From Azospira restricta (GTDB lineage: Bacteria; Pseudomonadota; Gammaproteobacteria; Burkholderiales; Rhodocyclaceae): DNA of 64,000 bases. Positions 19,011 through 27,988 of the stretch are shown here, in pieces. Both the position numbers and the translations under genes were made by a program. Location: positions 3,109,501-3,173,500 of the forward strand of contig NZ_CP064781.1 of assembly GCF_016858125.1 (NCBI RefSeq). The letters run 5' to 3'. Each line of letters begins with the position of its first letter. Positions within the stretch are counted from its first letter, which is position 1. The notes under the pieces were generated by a model that was not told the DNA's origin, did no database searches, and was given only the letters and a program-made list of their open reading frames with translations.

Positions 19011-21176
19011 TCAGAAGGTATAGCGGGCGCCGGCGCCGACCAGCCAGCCGCGTCCCGGCGCCGACTCGTAATAGCGGCCGTTGCCGTCGCCGACGATCAC
19101 CGAGCCGACGTACTGGCGGTCGAACAGGTTGTCGACACGCGCGAAGGCCTTCAGCTGCCACGCGCCGTAGCGGCGGTCGACGCCGAAGCGCAGGTTGGCG
19201 ACGGCGAAGCCGGGCGCCGCCGGCCGCGTATTGCTGTCCTCGACGTAGATCTGGTCGCGGGCGACGGCTTCGAGCGCAGTGTGGAAGCCGCTCGCCACGT
19301 GCCGCCAGGCGAGCTCGCCGAACAGCGTATGCGCGGCGATGCCGGGCAGCCGGCGGCCGGCGGCGACGGTGCCGCCGCTGCCGGTGAAGCTCTCGTCGTA
19401 CACCGCGCGCAGCCAGGTGTAGGCGACGCGGCTGGAGAAGCCGTGCGCCCACAGGCTGTCGACCGCCAGCTCGGCACCGTGGCGCAGCGTCTTGCCGGCG
19501 TTGCGGTAGCTGGTGCGGCCGCCGGACGACGCGGCGACGACCAGCTCGTCCTCGGTGCGCACCTCGAACAGCGCCAGGTCGGCGCGCGTGCCGTCGCCGA
19601 CGAAGGCCTTGACGCCCGCCTCCAGGTGCCGGCTGGTCGCCGGCTTCAGGTCGAAGCTGAAGCTGCCGTTGGCGCCGGAATAGAACAGCTCGTTCATCGT
19701 CGGCGCCTCGAAGCCGCGCGCCGCGCTGGCGTAGAGGTTGAGCGCCGGCGTCAGCTTGTAGGTGGCGGCGAGCACCGGCGTCGCGCGGCGGTAGGTCACC
19801 GAGCCGCTGTCGTCGCCGTTGCCGGTGGTGATGTAGCGGTCGTCCACCTCGAAGCGCACCGTGCTGTGGCGCAGCCCGGCGAGGAAGCCCCAGCGCTCGC
19901 CCTGCCACTCGGCCTGCACGTAGGGATCGGTGCTGGTCACCTCGTCGGTCTCGTTGCGGCGCAGCTTGCCCTTGACGCCGCAGACGGTGCCGCCGCTGCC
20001 GCAGGTCAAGGAGAACGCGGCGCTGGTGGTGACGAAGTTCTCGTAGCCGCGGCGCTCGTCGGTCGAGGTCTCGCGGTCGATGCCGAAGGTCGTCGTCAGC
20101 TTGCCGCCGGCCAGCTCGCGCCGCATGATCCAGCGCAGCGAGACGCCGGAGAAGTCGCGGTCGAAGTCGATGACGCCGCCCGAGTGCTTGCGCAGGGTGG
20201 AGGTCGCCGAGGTCGCCGCGGTGAAGCGCTGCGCCGAGGTCGGGATCGACTGGTACTGGATCACCGAGCGCCGCCCGAGGTAGGCCGAGACCTGCAGCGC
20301 GTCGTCGCCGAAGCGGCGCTCGTAGTTCAGGCCGCCCTGCGTGTGCTCGATGCTCTTGCGGGTATTGAAGGTCAGCGCCACCGCATCGACCGAGCGCGGC
20401 GCCGCGCGGTACTGGTCCCACTTCAGGCCGAGCGGGTCCTCGGCGTCGATCTGGCGGAAGCCGTTGGCGATGAGCGTCAGCCGGCTGTCGGCGTCGGGCC
20501 GGAGGCTCAGCTTGGCCAGCTGCTGGTCGCGCGTCGCCGAGCTGTGGTCGCGGTAGCCGTCGGTGGCGAAGCGCGAGGCGTCGAGCACGTAGCCGACGCC
20601 GCCGGCCTCGCCCTGCGCGGCGACGTCGGCCTTCCAGCTGCCCCAGGCGCCGGCGGAGAAGTTCGTCTCGACGCTCGGCGCGCCCTTGCCGTCCGGCGTG
20701 AACAGCTGGATCACGCCGCCGGCGTGGTTGCCGTAGACCGCCGACAGCGGCCCGCGCATGACCTCGATGCGCTCGGCGCGGTCGAGGTTGAAGGTCGCCG
20801 CCTGCCCCTGCCCGTCCGGCATCGACGCCGGGATGCCGTCGGCGACGAGGCGGATGCCGCGCACGCCGAAGGCCGAGCGCGCGCCGAAGCCGCGCGACGA
20901 GATCTGCAGGTCCTGCGCGTAGTTCTGGCGGTTGAGCACGGTGATGCCGGGCACCGCGGCGAGCGCCTCGGAGGCGTTCACCCTGGCGTTGTCGGCACCG
21001 ATGCGCTCGCTGCCGACGACGTCGATCGCCGCCGGCAGGTCGAAGCTGCTGTGCTCGATGCGGCTGCCGGTGACGACCACCGAGTCGAGGGTCAGCGCGT
21101 CGGCAAGGGCGACCGCCGGCAGCGCGGCGACGAGCAGCGCCAGCGGGCGGCGGGGAAAGCGGGGCGGAAAATTCAT
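19011..21176 (-). CDS. pqqU: TonB-dependent receptor, PqqU/YncD-like (PQQ importer)
   Basis: A 721-residue outer-membrane TonB-dependent transporter with a signal peptide (about 1-26), plug domain and 22-strand barrel ending in YTF. It matches my memory of E. coli YncD (PqqU, the PQQ receptor) over long stretches: LNRQNYAQDLQISSRGFG, RLVADGIPASMPDGQGQ and RGPLSAVYGN in the plug, and VDNLFDRQYVGSVIVGDGN with GRYYESAPGRG at the C-terminus. Its position 27 bp after pqqD supports PQQ as the substrate. The TonB box is probably LDSVVVTGS near residue 30. PQQ uptake is inferred from similarity and context; another chelated ligand is possible. Confidence 0.82.
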   Translation of the reverse strand: MNFPPRFPRRPLALLVAALPAVALADALTLDSVVVTGSRIEHSSFDLPAAIDVVGSERIGADNARVNASEALAAVPGITVLNRQNYAQDLQISSRGFGARSAFGVRGIRLVADGIPASMPDGQGQAATFNLDRAERIEVMRGPLSAVYGNHAGGVIQLFTPDGKGAPSVETNFSAGAWGSWKADVAAQGEAGGVGYVLDASRFATDGYRDHSSATRDQQLAKLSLRPDADSRLTLIANGFRQIDAEDPLGLKWDQYRAAPRSVDAVALTFNTRKSIEHTQGGLNYERRFGDDALQVSAYLGRRSVIQYQSIPTSAQRFTAATSATSTLRKHSGGVIDFDRDFSGVSLRWIMRRELAGGKLTTTFGIDRETSTDERRGYENFVTTSAAFSLTCGSGGTVCGVKGKLRRNETDEVTSTDPYVQAEWQGERWGFLAGLRHSTVRFEVDDRYITTGNGDDSGSVTYRRATPVLAATYKLTPALNLYASAARGFEAPTMNELFYSGANGSFSFDLKPATSRHLEAGVKAFVGDGTRADLALFEVRTEDELVVAASSGGRTSYRNAGKTLRHGAELAVDSLWAHGFSSRVAYTWLRAVYDESFTGSGGTVAAGRRLPGIAAHTLFGELAWRHVASGFHTALEAVARDQIYVEDSNTRPAAPGFAVANLRFGVDRRYGAWQLKAFARVDNLFDRQYVGSVIVGDGNGRYYESAPGRGWLVGAGARYTF

Positions 21177-21203
21177 CGGTCTTGTTCTTCTGGACTTTGC
21201 GAA

Positions 21204-21482
21204 TCAGGCGGCCGGCCGCAGCCAGCCCTTCTCGTGCGCCAGCGCGACGAAGCTGTGCGTGCCGGCAGCGACGTCGGCGGGGTCGGCGGCGAAGGTCGCG
21301 GCGAGGTCGGCGGCGATCTCGTCGACGCTGCGCACGCCGTCGCAGCGCTTGAGGATCTCGCCGGCGGACGGGTTCAGTTTGATCAGGCCTTCCGGATACA
21401 GAATGATGAAGGCCTCCTGGCTCGGCTCCCAGCGGAACATGAAGCGCGGGTCGAGCTGCGGGCGGAAGTTGGCGGTATCCAT
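21204..21482 (-). CDS. pqqD: PQQ biosynthesis protein PqqD
   Basis: Peptide chaperone that binds PqqA and presents it to the radical SAM enzyme PqqE. With the start at 21482 it has 92 residues and lines up with the family: FRPQLDPRFMFRWEPSQE, then FIILYPEGLIKLNPSAGEIL, then VDEIAADLAATF (winged-helix RRE fold). An in-frame ATG at 21518 would add 12 residues and has GGAAGG only 3 bp before it, so I prefer the inner start. It lies between pqqA and the PqqU-like receptor. In this genome PqqE is encoded about 33 kb away. Confidence 0.93.
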   Translation of the reverse strand: MDTANFRPQLDPRFMFRWEPSQEAFIILYPEGLIKLNPSAGEILKRCDGVRSVDEIAADLAATFAADPADVAAGTHSFVALAHEKGWLRPAA

Positions 21483-21544
21483 GATGTCGTCAGGCTGGCG
21501 GAGGTGGCGGCGCGGCATGTGCCTTCCCGCGCCGCCGGACCGCG

Positions 21545-21619
21545 TCAGCGCACGTAGACGTAGGCGGTAACTTCGAAACCGAGGCGGATTTCGCAGTAGG
21601 CGGGGGTTTCCCAGGTCAT
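21545..21619 (-). CDS. pqqA: PQQ precursor peptide PqqA
   Basis: A 24-residue ribosomal peptide whose Glu16 and Tyr20 are cross-linked by PqqE and become PQQ. Reading the minus strand from 21619 gives MTWETPAYCEIRLG followed by FEVTAYVYVR. The E16-V-T-A-Y20 spacing is exactly the ExxxY rule, and the MxWxxP start is typical. AGGAG lies 7 bp before the ATG. It sits between pqqC and pqqD, whereas in many genomes pqqA leads the operon; here the order is B-C-A-D. Cys9 is not usual at that place but is outside the modified core. Confidence 0.95.
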   Translation of the reverse strand: MTWETPAYCEIRLGFEVTAYVYVR

Positions 21620-21727
21620 GGCTTGTCTCCTAAGTTGGCGGAACGGCACCCTGCCGCTCCTGAACCGATTATTCGGCGCCCCGGCCGGCGCCGCGAGCGC
21701 CGTTCGTCCAGATGCGCCTACAGAAAA

Positions 21728-22489
21728 TCATGAACCGGCCGCAGCCACGGCATTCATCGGCGTGTACGCCCCCCAGCCCTCGACCTGCACCGGGCAGTAG
21801 GCGAGCATCATCGCATCGACCATCGTCCACAGCACGTCGAGCTTGAACTGCAGGATGGCGATCGCGCGCTCCTGCAGCTCGCGGGTGTTGAAGTGCGCCA
21901 TCGTGATCGCCAGGCCGTTGACCACGTCGCGCGGTGCCTCGTTCAGGCGGCGCTTGAAGTAGGCGTAGCCCTCGGGCTCGATCCACGGGTAGTGGTCGGG
22001 CCAGTGCGAGAGGCGCGACTGGTGGATGGTCGGCGCGAACAGCTCGGTCAGCGAGGCCGCCGCCGCTTCCTGCCACGGCCGCTGGCGGGCGAAGTTCACG
22101 TAGGCGTCGACGGCGAAGCGGACGCCGGGCAGCACCAGCTGCTGCGAGATGATCGTCTCGCGGTCGAGGCCGACCGCCTCGCCCAGCCGCAGCCAGGCCT
22201 CGATGCCGCCCTCCTCGCCGGCGTAGCCGTCGTGGTCGAGGATGCGCTGCACCCAGTGGCGGCGCACCTCGCGCTCGGGGCAGTTGGCGAGGATCGCCGC
22301 GTCCTTGATCGGGATGTTGATCTGGTAGTAATAGCGGTTCGCCACCCAGGCCTGCAGCTGCGCCTGCGTGCACTGGCCGCGGTGCATCATCACCTGGAAC
22401 GGGTGGTGGATATGGTAGCGGTCGCCCATCGCCCGCAGCCGGGCCTCGAACTCCGCGTGGCTCCAGGGTTTCAGTTCGTCCATCTTCAT
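21728..22489 (-). CDS. pqqC: Pyrroloquinoline-quinone synthase PqqC
   Basis: Cofactor-free oxidase that performs the last ring closure and eight-electron oxidation to PQQ. The 253-residue all-helical protein carries family landmarks: [58 protein letters not shown], and [20 protein letters not shown]. The start at 22489 overlaps the pqqB stop by 4 bp (ATGA) and has GGAG 7 bp upstream; an ATG two codons later is possible. Length is normal. Confidence 0.95.
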   Translation of the reverse strand: MKMDELKPWSHAEFEARLRAMGDRYHIHHPFQVMMHRGQCTQAQLQAWVANRYYYQINIPIKDAAILANCPEREVRRHWVQRILDHDGYAGEEGGIEAWLRLGEAVGLDRETIISQQLVLPGVRFAVDAYVNFARQRPWQEAAAASLTELFAPTIHQSRLSHWPDHYPWIEPEGYAYFKRRLNEAPRDVVNGLAITMAHFNTRELQERAIAILQFKLDVLWTMVDAMMLAYCPVQVEGWGAYTPMNAVAAAGS

Positions 22490-23427
22490 CGTTGGTCTCC
22501 GGTGGGGGCTATCAGCATGCCGTCGTAGGCGACCTCGATCCCGGCGCGCGCCAGTTCGGCGCGCTCGGGCGAGTCCGCGTCGAGGATCGGGTTGGTGTTG
22601 TTGATGTGGATCAGAATCTTGCGCGGCTTCGCGTAGCGGCCGAGCAGCTCGATCATGCCGCCGGCGCCGGACTGCGGCAGGTGGCCGATCTCGCGCGCCG
22701 TCTTGGTCGACAGGCCGAGGCGGATCATCTCGTCGTCGGTCCAGAAGGTGCCGTCGACCAGCACCGCGTCGGACTCGGCGAGGAAGGGTTCGAGGTGCGC
22801 CTCCATCGCGCCGAAACCCGGCGCGTAGAAGACCTTGCGGCCGCTCGCCGCGTCCTCGATCAAGAGGCCCAGGTTGTCGCCGGGATGCGGGTCGTGGCGG
22901 TGCGGCGAATACGGCGGCGCCTTGCTCGAGAGCGGCACCGGGGTGAAGGTGAGACCGGCGGCGCCGGGAACCGTGAACGGCGCGGCGCAGGGAATGGACG
23001 GTCTCACCTCCACCGGCTGCCAGCGCACCGTGCAGAAATGGGAAAGAACGTTGAAGACGGGGTTGCCGGTGCTCAGGTCCTCGCGCACCTGCGGCGTGCA
23101 CCACACCGGCAGCGGCTTGCCTTCGCGCAGCATGAACAGGCCGGTGACGTGGTCGATCTGCGCGTCCATCAGCACGACGCCGGCGATGCCGGTGTCGCGC
23201 AGGCCGCGCTTCGGCTGCAGGCACGGGTTGGCCTTGAGCTGCGTCAGGATGTCGGGCGAGGCATTGCACAGCACCCAGTCGACGCCGTTGGCGCTGACCG
23301 CGATCGACGACTGCGTGCGCGGCGTCGCGCGCACGCTGCCGTCGCGCACGCCGGCGCAGTTGCGGCAGTTGCAGTTCCACTGCGGGAAGCCGCCGCCGGC
23401 GGCGGAACCAAGGACAAGGAGTTTCAT
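22486..23427 (-). CDS. pqqB: PQQ biosynthesis protein PqqB
   Basis: Metallo-beta-lactamase-fold oxygenase thought to hydroxylate the tyrosine of the excised Glu-Tyr dipeptide before PqqC acts. The 313 residues show the typical start [19 protein letters not shown] with the zinc-knuckle cysteines [10 protein letters not shown], the site [10 protein letters not shown], and the C-terminal motif [11 protein letters not shown]. It is the first gene of pqqBCAD. The start at 23427 matches the family N-terminus; longer upstream readings have no conserved sequence. The upstream gap of 236 bp to the divergent gene holds the shared activator-like motif. Confidence 0.95.
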   Translation of the reverse strand: MKLLVLGSAAGGGFPQWNCNCRNCAGVRDGSVRATPRTQSSIAVSANGVDWVLCNASPDILTQLKANPCLQPKRGLRDTGIAGVVLMDAQIDHVTGLFMLREGKPLPVWCTPQVREDLSTGNPVFNVLSHFCTVRWQPVEVRPSIPCAAPFTVPGAAGLTFTPVPLSSKAPPYSPHRHDPHPGDNLGLLIEDAASGRKVFYAPGFGAMEAHLEPFLAESDAVLVDGTFWTDDEMIRLGLSTKTAREIGHLPQSGAGGMIELLGRYAKPRKILIHINNTNPILDADSPERAELARAGIEVAYDGMLIAPTGDQR

Positions 23428-23541
23428 GCGGGCCAGTATCCGCCGCCGCGGCGCCACCGGAATGCGCGGAATCGCCAAGCGGAGCTCATGGTTTTCTGGA
23501 GCCGGGGGTCGTCGTCGGCTGCTGCACCGTTGCACGCCGCT

Positions 23542-23563
23542 GTCCACTTTTTCGACAGTCGCC
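23542..23563 (-). promoter_or_regulatory. Activator-site candidate upstream of pqqB
   Basis: Plus-strand GTCCA-N7-GACAGTCGCC, matching the porin upstream site (18879-18900) at GTCCA, the spacing and GACAGTCG. It lies 115 bp upstream of pqqB and about 37 bp upstream of a sigma-54-like site serving the divergent gene. Orientation and regulator are unknown. Confidence 0.5.
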
Positions 23564-23599
23564 CCGCCTGCCGCGCCGCCACGGCGGCACATATCACGA

Positions 23600-23615
23600 T
23601 GGAATGTTTCTTGCC
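23600..23615 (+). promoter_or_regulatory. Weak sigma-54-like promoter before the 23664 operon
   Basis: Plus strand TGGAAT-N5-TTGCC keeps the invariant GG and GC at 10-bp separation and the TTGC box, but has two deviations in the -24 box. It is 49 bp before the start at 23664. Confidence 0.35.
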
Positions 23616-23663
23616 CGATCGCCCGATCCGACCAACAACAACGACAGGAAGGAGAACGGAGAC

Positions 23664-24347
23664 ATGGCATTGAAGGAACTGTTGCAGCGGCTGCTCGCGG
23701 TCGAGGCGCCGTGGCAGGTGGTGAAGGTGCGCGACGACCTCGGGCGCGGGCAGATCGACGTCTGGGTCGGGCGCGGCGGCGGCCGCGGCGGCTGGCTGTT
23801 CGGCAACCGGCAGGCGGCGCCGGAGCAGGAGACGGCCTGGCGGCACATCAACCTCGGCCACGCGCGCTGCGTGGTGCACGCACCGGCGGCGGCCGCCGGC
23901 GACGACCGCCTGCCGTGGTCGGGCGACGGCGGGCAGCCCTTCACCCGCGCGCTGGCGCGGCAGATCGCCGGCCTCTTCCGCGAGGGCATCAAGTTCCAGT
24001 CGGTGTGCACGATGCTCGACATCGCCGTCGCCGACCTGTGGAAGTTCAAGCACAGCCTCGACCACGGCCGCGCCGGACTCTCCGGCGCGCCGGCGCTGCC
24101 GGCGGAAGGCGACGCGTCGAGCGTGCCGGCGGCCGAGCACCCGGTGTGGGCGATGCTGCTCGACGGCTCGCTCGACATCGACATCCGCGTGCTCGGCCTC
24201 AAGCTGTTCCTCAGCAAGCTGCGCGAGCAGATGCGGCTGATCACCGACGACGAGGTGCGCCTGTTGAAGGCGCACGAGATGCAGCGCTACTTCGTGCGCT
24301 ACGAGCGCCAGCTCGGCCACGAACTGGCCCAGCTGCGGCGCTTCTGA
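23664..24347 (+). CDS. Hypothetical protein, first gene of an unknown two-gene operon
   Basis: I do not recognise this 227-residue protein. It has no signal peptide or transmembrane segment. The N-terminal part (about 1-75) is beta-rich and Gly/Arg-rich with [18 protein letters not shown] and a conserved-looking Cys-Val pair. The middle contains [20 protein letters not shown] followed by [16 protein letters not shown], which could be a helix-turn-helix. The C-terminus is helical and charged ([20 protein letters not shown]). AAGGAGAACGGAGAC precedes the start. It is divergent from pqqB and lies 14 bp before a second unknown gene. A nucleic-acid-binding role is only a guess. Confidence 0.8.
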   Translation: MALKELLQRLLAVEAPWQVVKVRDDLGRGQIDVWVGRGGGRGGWLFGNRQAAPEQETAWRHINLGHARCVVHAPAAAAGDDRLPWSGDGGQPFTRALARQIAGLFREGIKFQSVCTMLDIAVADLWKFKHSLDHGRAGLSGAPALPAEGDASSVPAAEHPVWAMLLDGSLDIDIRVLGLKLFLSKLREQMRLITDDEVRLLKAHEMQRYFVRYERQLGHELAQLRRF

Positions 24348-24361
24348 GCGCGGGGCGAACG

Positions 24362-25351
24362 ATGACGACAAAGCAAGGAATGATGTCGGTCGCCGACGCC
24401 GCGGAGCTGATCGGCAGCGGCCGCCCCCTGTGCATCGCCGGCGACGAGGCGGCGCTGCGCCGGCTGCCCGCCGGCAACTGGATCGGCGGCACGATCCCCT
24501 ACTTCATGGGCAAAGGCGGCGGCCTCGTCAGCCGCGAGCAGGTGCACGTGACCGTCGTCGGCGACCACGCCGACGCCCCCCGGCTGCGCCTGTGCGACGC
24601 CGACGCCTTGCCGCAGCTGTGCCGCGCCGCGCCTGAGCACGGCTACAGCATCCTGATCCTGCCGGCCTTCAGCGACTGCCACCTGGCCTTCGCGCGCAAC
24701 GCGCCGAACTACGAGGAGATGTACCTGAAGCCGCTGGTCGGCTGGGTCGCCGGCGTGCACCTCGACGACCTTGGCCGCGCGCAGCCGCAGGTGGTGCTCG
24801 GCAGCAGCGGCGAGTTCTCGGCGACGCAGGCGGTGGTGATGGACGTGCCGCTGCCGCCGGAGAAGTTCGCCCGCGTCGACATCGTCAATCCGTTCCGCCC
24901 CGGCGACGGCGCGCGCATCGTCTTCGCCGAAACCGGGCTGGCCGCCGGCGACTGCCGCATCGACGGCCGCCCCGGCAACCTCGCCGAGCACCTTGCGGCC
25001 AGCGGCGCCGACGGCCGGCTGCCGCTGGTCGCCGACTACTGCGGCGCGCCGGTGAACGTCAGCATCAAGGGCATCGACCGCGCCGCCGGCCGCGTCGACT
25101 TCTACGCGCCGGTCTTCCCCGAGCTCGAATACCGGCTCGCGGCGCCGCTGGCCGACCCGCTCGCCGCCTTCCGCGCCGCGCTGCCGCCGCCCGGCACGGC
25201 GATCTCGTTCGCCTGCAACTGCATCCTCAACTTCCTCTACCTCGAACTGGAAGGCCAGCGCACCGGCGAAGTCGGCGGCCCGATGAGCTTCGGCGAGATC
25301 GGCTACCAGCTGCTCAACCAGACGCTGGTGTATCTGACGGTGGAGGGGTGA
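24362..25351 (+). CDS. Hypothetical cytoplasmic protein, second gene of the operon
   Basis: A 329-residue soluble protein I cannot assign with confidence. Visible features are MSVADAAELIGSGRPLCIAG, AGNWIGGTIPYFMGKGGGLV, a central YSILILPAFSDCHLAFARNA, and a C-terminal Cys-rich segment FACNCILNFLYLELEG then MSFGEIGYQLLNQTLVYL. The NCILNFLYLELEG-like ending and GTIPYFMG motif look like a conserved uncharacterised bacterial family, perhaps related in fold to FIST sensory domains. It is co-transcribed with the gene at 23664 and divergent from the pqq operon. Confidence 0.8.
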   Translation: MTTKQGMMSVADAAELIGSGRPLCIAGDEAALRRLPAGNWIGGTIPYFMGKGGGLVSREQVHVTVVGDHADAPRLRLCDADALPQLCRAAPEHGYSILILPAFSDCHLAFARNAPNYEEMYLKPLVGWVAGVHLDDLGRAQPQVVLGSSGEFSATQAVVMDVPLPPEKFARVDIVNPFRPGDGARIVFAETGLAAGDCRIDGRPGNLAEHLAASGADGRLPLVADYCGAPVNVSIKGIDRAAGRVDFYAPVFPELEYRLAAPLADPLAAFRAALPPPGTAISFACNCILNFLYLELEGQRTGEVGGPMSFGEIGYQLLNQTLVYLTVEG

Positions 25352-25437
25352 GCGCCGGCGCGCGGCGGTTGCGGCTAAACTTCGTTTTCGGGTGACGGCC
25401 TTGCCGGCACCGTCAACGCTTCAGCCAGGACGACCGC

Positions 25438-27774
25438 GTGCGCTTCTTCTCCACCGCCATAAACTTTCTCGCCCTCCCCTTCGCCAGCGCCAATTACCGC
25501 AATTCGCCGCGGCGCACCCTGCTGGCGCTCGCCGCCAATGGCGTGCTGGCGCTGCTGGTGCTGGTCGGCGCCACGCTCGCGACCGTGCTGCCGAGCCTGC
25601 CGTCCTTCGACGTGGTGACCGACTACCGCCCGAAGATTCCGCTGCGCATCTATACGGCCGATGGCGCGCTGCTCGGCGAGTTCGGCGAGGAACGCCGGGA
25701 CTTCACGCCGATCGACGCGGTGCCGCCGGTGCTCAAGGAGGCGCTGCTGGCGATCGAGGATGCGCGCTTCTACGAGCACAGCGGCGTCGACTACCGCGGC
25801 GTGCTGCGCGCGGTGGCAGCCGGCCTGACCGGCGGCATGCGCCAGGGCGCGTCGACGATCACGATGCAGGTCGCGCGCAACTTCTTCCTGTCGCAGGAAA
25901 AGACCCTGAAGCGCAAGCTGACCGAGGTGGTGCTGGCCTACCGCATCGAATCGGCGCTGAGCAAGGACAGGATCCTCGAGCTGTACATGAACCAGATCTA
26001 CCTCGGCCAGCGCAGCTATGGCTTCGCCGCCGCGGCCCGCACCTATTTCAACAAGCGCCTGCCGGAGCTGACGCTGGCGGAAGCGGCGATGCTCGCCGGC
26101 ATCCCGCAGAACCCGGCCAAGCACAACCCAGCGGTCAATCCGGTCCGCGCCAAGGCCCGCCAGGAGCTCGTCCTGAAGCGCATGCTGCAGCTCGGCAGGA
26201 TCACCCAGGCGCAGTACGCCGAGGCCGTCGCCGAGCCGCTCAGGATCGGCCGCAGCCTGCAGTTCGAGGCCCATGCCGACCATGCCGCCGAACTGGTGCG
26301 CCAGGAGCTCCACGCGCGCTACAAGGGCGAGGCCTATACCCAGGGCTTCAACGTCTACACCACGCTCGACAAGGCCGAGCAGAACGCCGCCTACGACGCG
26401 GTCCGGCGCAACGTGCTGGCCTACGACCAGCGCCACGGCTACCGCGGGCCGGAAGGCTTCGTCGCGCTGCCGGACAACGCCGACGAGTGGGACGAGGCCA
26501 TAGAGCGGGCGCTGGCCCGGCATCCCGGCAGCGACAACCTGATCCCGGCCGTCGTCACCGAAGTCTCGGCCAGGCTGGTCCGCGCCGAACCCGCCGCCGG
26601 CGACACGCTGGAAATCAAGGGCGACGGGCTGCGTTTCGCCGCCCGCGCGCTGCAGCCGAACGCCAAAATGGATCTCAAGATCCGCGTCGGCTCGGTGATC
26701 CGCGTCAGCCAGGACGGCAAGGGCCGCTGGGCGATCAGCCAGATGCCGGAAGTCGACGTCGCCTTCGTCGCGCTGAATGCCGACGACGGTTCCTACCGGG
26801 CGATGGTCGGCGGCTTCGACTTCGCCCGCAATCAGTTCAACCACGTCACCAGCGCCTGGCGCCAGCCGGGATCGAGCATCAAGCCCTTCGTCTATTCGGC
26901 CGCGCTGGAAAAGGGCTTCTCGCCGGCGACGCTGATGAACGACGCGCCGCTCTCCTTGCCCGGCGGCGAAGACGGCCAGCCGTGGGAGCCGCGCAACGAC
27001 GACGGCTACGACGGCCCGATCAGCCTGCGCCAGGCGCTGGCCCGCTCGAAGAACGTCGTCGCCGTCCGCCTGCTGCAGGCCATCTCGCCGCAGTATGCGC
27101 GCGACTACCTGCAACGCTTCGGCTTCGATGCCGCCAAGCACCCGGCAAACCTGACCATGACCCTCGGCAGCGGCTCGGTCACCCCACTGCAGATGGCCAG
27201 CGCCTACGCGGTCTTCGCCAACGGCGGCTACCGCGTCACCCCGCGGCTGATCGAGAAGATCACCGACGCCCGCGGCAAGGTGCTGTGGCAGGCGCCCCCG
27301 CCGCCGGCCAGAGATGACGGGCAACGGGCGATCGACCCGCGCAACGCCTTCATCATCGACAGCATGCTGCGCGAGGTGGTGCGCAGCGGCACCGCTGCCG
27401 TGGCCAGCCACCGCCTCGGACGCAACGACCTGGCCGGCAAGACCGGCACCACCAGCAACGCGGTCGACGGCTGGTTCGCCGGCTACGCCGGCAACGTCGT
27501 CGCCGTCTCGTGGATGGGCTACGGCCAGCCCAGATCGCTCGGCGGCCGCGAATTCGGCGCGACGCTGGCCTTGCCGATCTGGATCGACTACATGCGCCAG
27601 GCCCTGTCCGGCAAGCCGCCCAGCGAAAGAACGCCGCCCCCGGGCGTCTCGCTCATCGACGGCGACTGGGTCTACGACGAATTCAGGGGCGAGGACGGGG
27701 TCAAGGCGCTGGATGTGGAGGTGTCGCCGTTCCGGTCGATCTTCGATGCGATACGGAGGGCGTTTGGGGGGTGA
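25438..27774 (+). CDS. mrcA: Penicillin-binding protein 1A
   Basis: Bifunctional peptidoglycan glycosyltransferase/transpeptidase anchored in the inner membrane. The 778 residues show an N-terminal transmembrane helix (about 27-50) and the GT51 domain with EDARFYEHSGVDYRGVLRA, GASTITMQVARNFFLSQEK and LYMNQIYLGQRSYG. An OB-like insert follows, then the penicillin-binding domain with SIKP (catalytic Ser in GSSIKPFVY), SKN and KTGTT. It starts with GTG at 25438. It is a single gene with no clear terminator before the downstream island. Confidence 0.95.
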   Translation: MRFFSTAINFLALPFASANYRNSPRRTLLALAANGVLALLVLVGATLATVLPSLPSFDVVTDYRPKIPLRIYTADGALLGEFGEERRDFTPIDAVPPVLKEALLAIEDARFYEHSGVDYRGVLRAVAAGLTGGMRQGASTITMQVARNFFLSQEKTLKRKLTEVVLAYRIESALSKDRILELYMNQIYLGQRSYGFAAAARTYFNKRLPELTLAEAAMLAGIPQNPAKHNPAVNPVRAKARQELVLKRMLQLGRITQAQYAEAVAEPLRIGRSLQFEAHADHAAELVRQELHARYKGEAYTQGFNVYTTLDKAEQNAAYDAVRRNVLAYDQRHGYRGPEGFVALPDNADEWDEAIERALARHPGSDNLIPAVVTEVSARLVRAEPAAGDTLEIKGDGLRFAARALQPNAKMDLKIRVGSVIRVSQDGKGRWAISQMPEVDVAFVALNADDGSYRAMVGGFDFARNQFNHVTSAWRQPGSSIKPFVYSAALEKGFSPATLMNDAPLSLPGGEDGQPWEPRNDDGYDGPISLRQALARSKNVVAVRLLQAISPQYARDYLQRFGFDAAKHPANLTMTLGSGSVTPLQMASAYAVFANGGYRVTPRLIEKITDARGKVLWQAPPPPARDDGQRAIDPRNAFIIDSMLREVVRSGTAAVASHRLGRNDLAGKTGTTSNAVDGWFAGYAGNVVAVSWMGYGQPRSLGGREFGATLALPIWIDYMRQALSGKPPSERTPPPGVSLIDGDWVYDEFRGEDGVKALDVEVSPFRSIFDAIRRAFGG

Positions 27775-27954
27775 GGCGGAAGCGGGTTCGGTTGCTTGGC
27801 GGGAGGGCTCCGGCGGCGTCCGCGATGGCGCCGGCTAGCGGATTGGCTGTCGCCGTCAAGACTCGGGGATTTGCCGGTTGGCGGATGGGCGCCAATCAGC
27901 CGGAGCGGTATTCCAGCCGTTTTGTGCCGAGCAGCGGAATTACGCCGTAGAACA

Positions 27955-27980
27955 GGCGCTCGGAGTCGACTCCGAGCGCC
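27955..27980. repeat. Perfect 26-bp palindrome at the island edge
   Basis: GGCGCTCGGAGTC is followed directly by its exact reverse complement. It sits 8 bp beyond the hsdR stop, in the gap between mrcA and the convergent hsdR. It may act as a terminator in both directions despite lacking a T run, or mark the island junction. The rest of 27775-27954 shows nothing recognisable. Confidence 0.75.
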
Positions 27981-27988
27981 GGGGCGAC

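Noticed and set aside
17410-20421. Single minus-strand frame running from the porin into the receptor gene
   Set aside because: The upstream part is out of frame with the receptor protein; the porin has its own signal peptide and ribosome site at 18648.
21483-21518. Upstream ATG for PqqD at 21518
   Set aside because: Adds 12 residues not found in the family; the ribosome-like GGAAGG is too close to the ATG.
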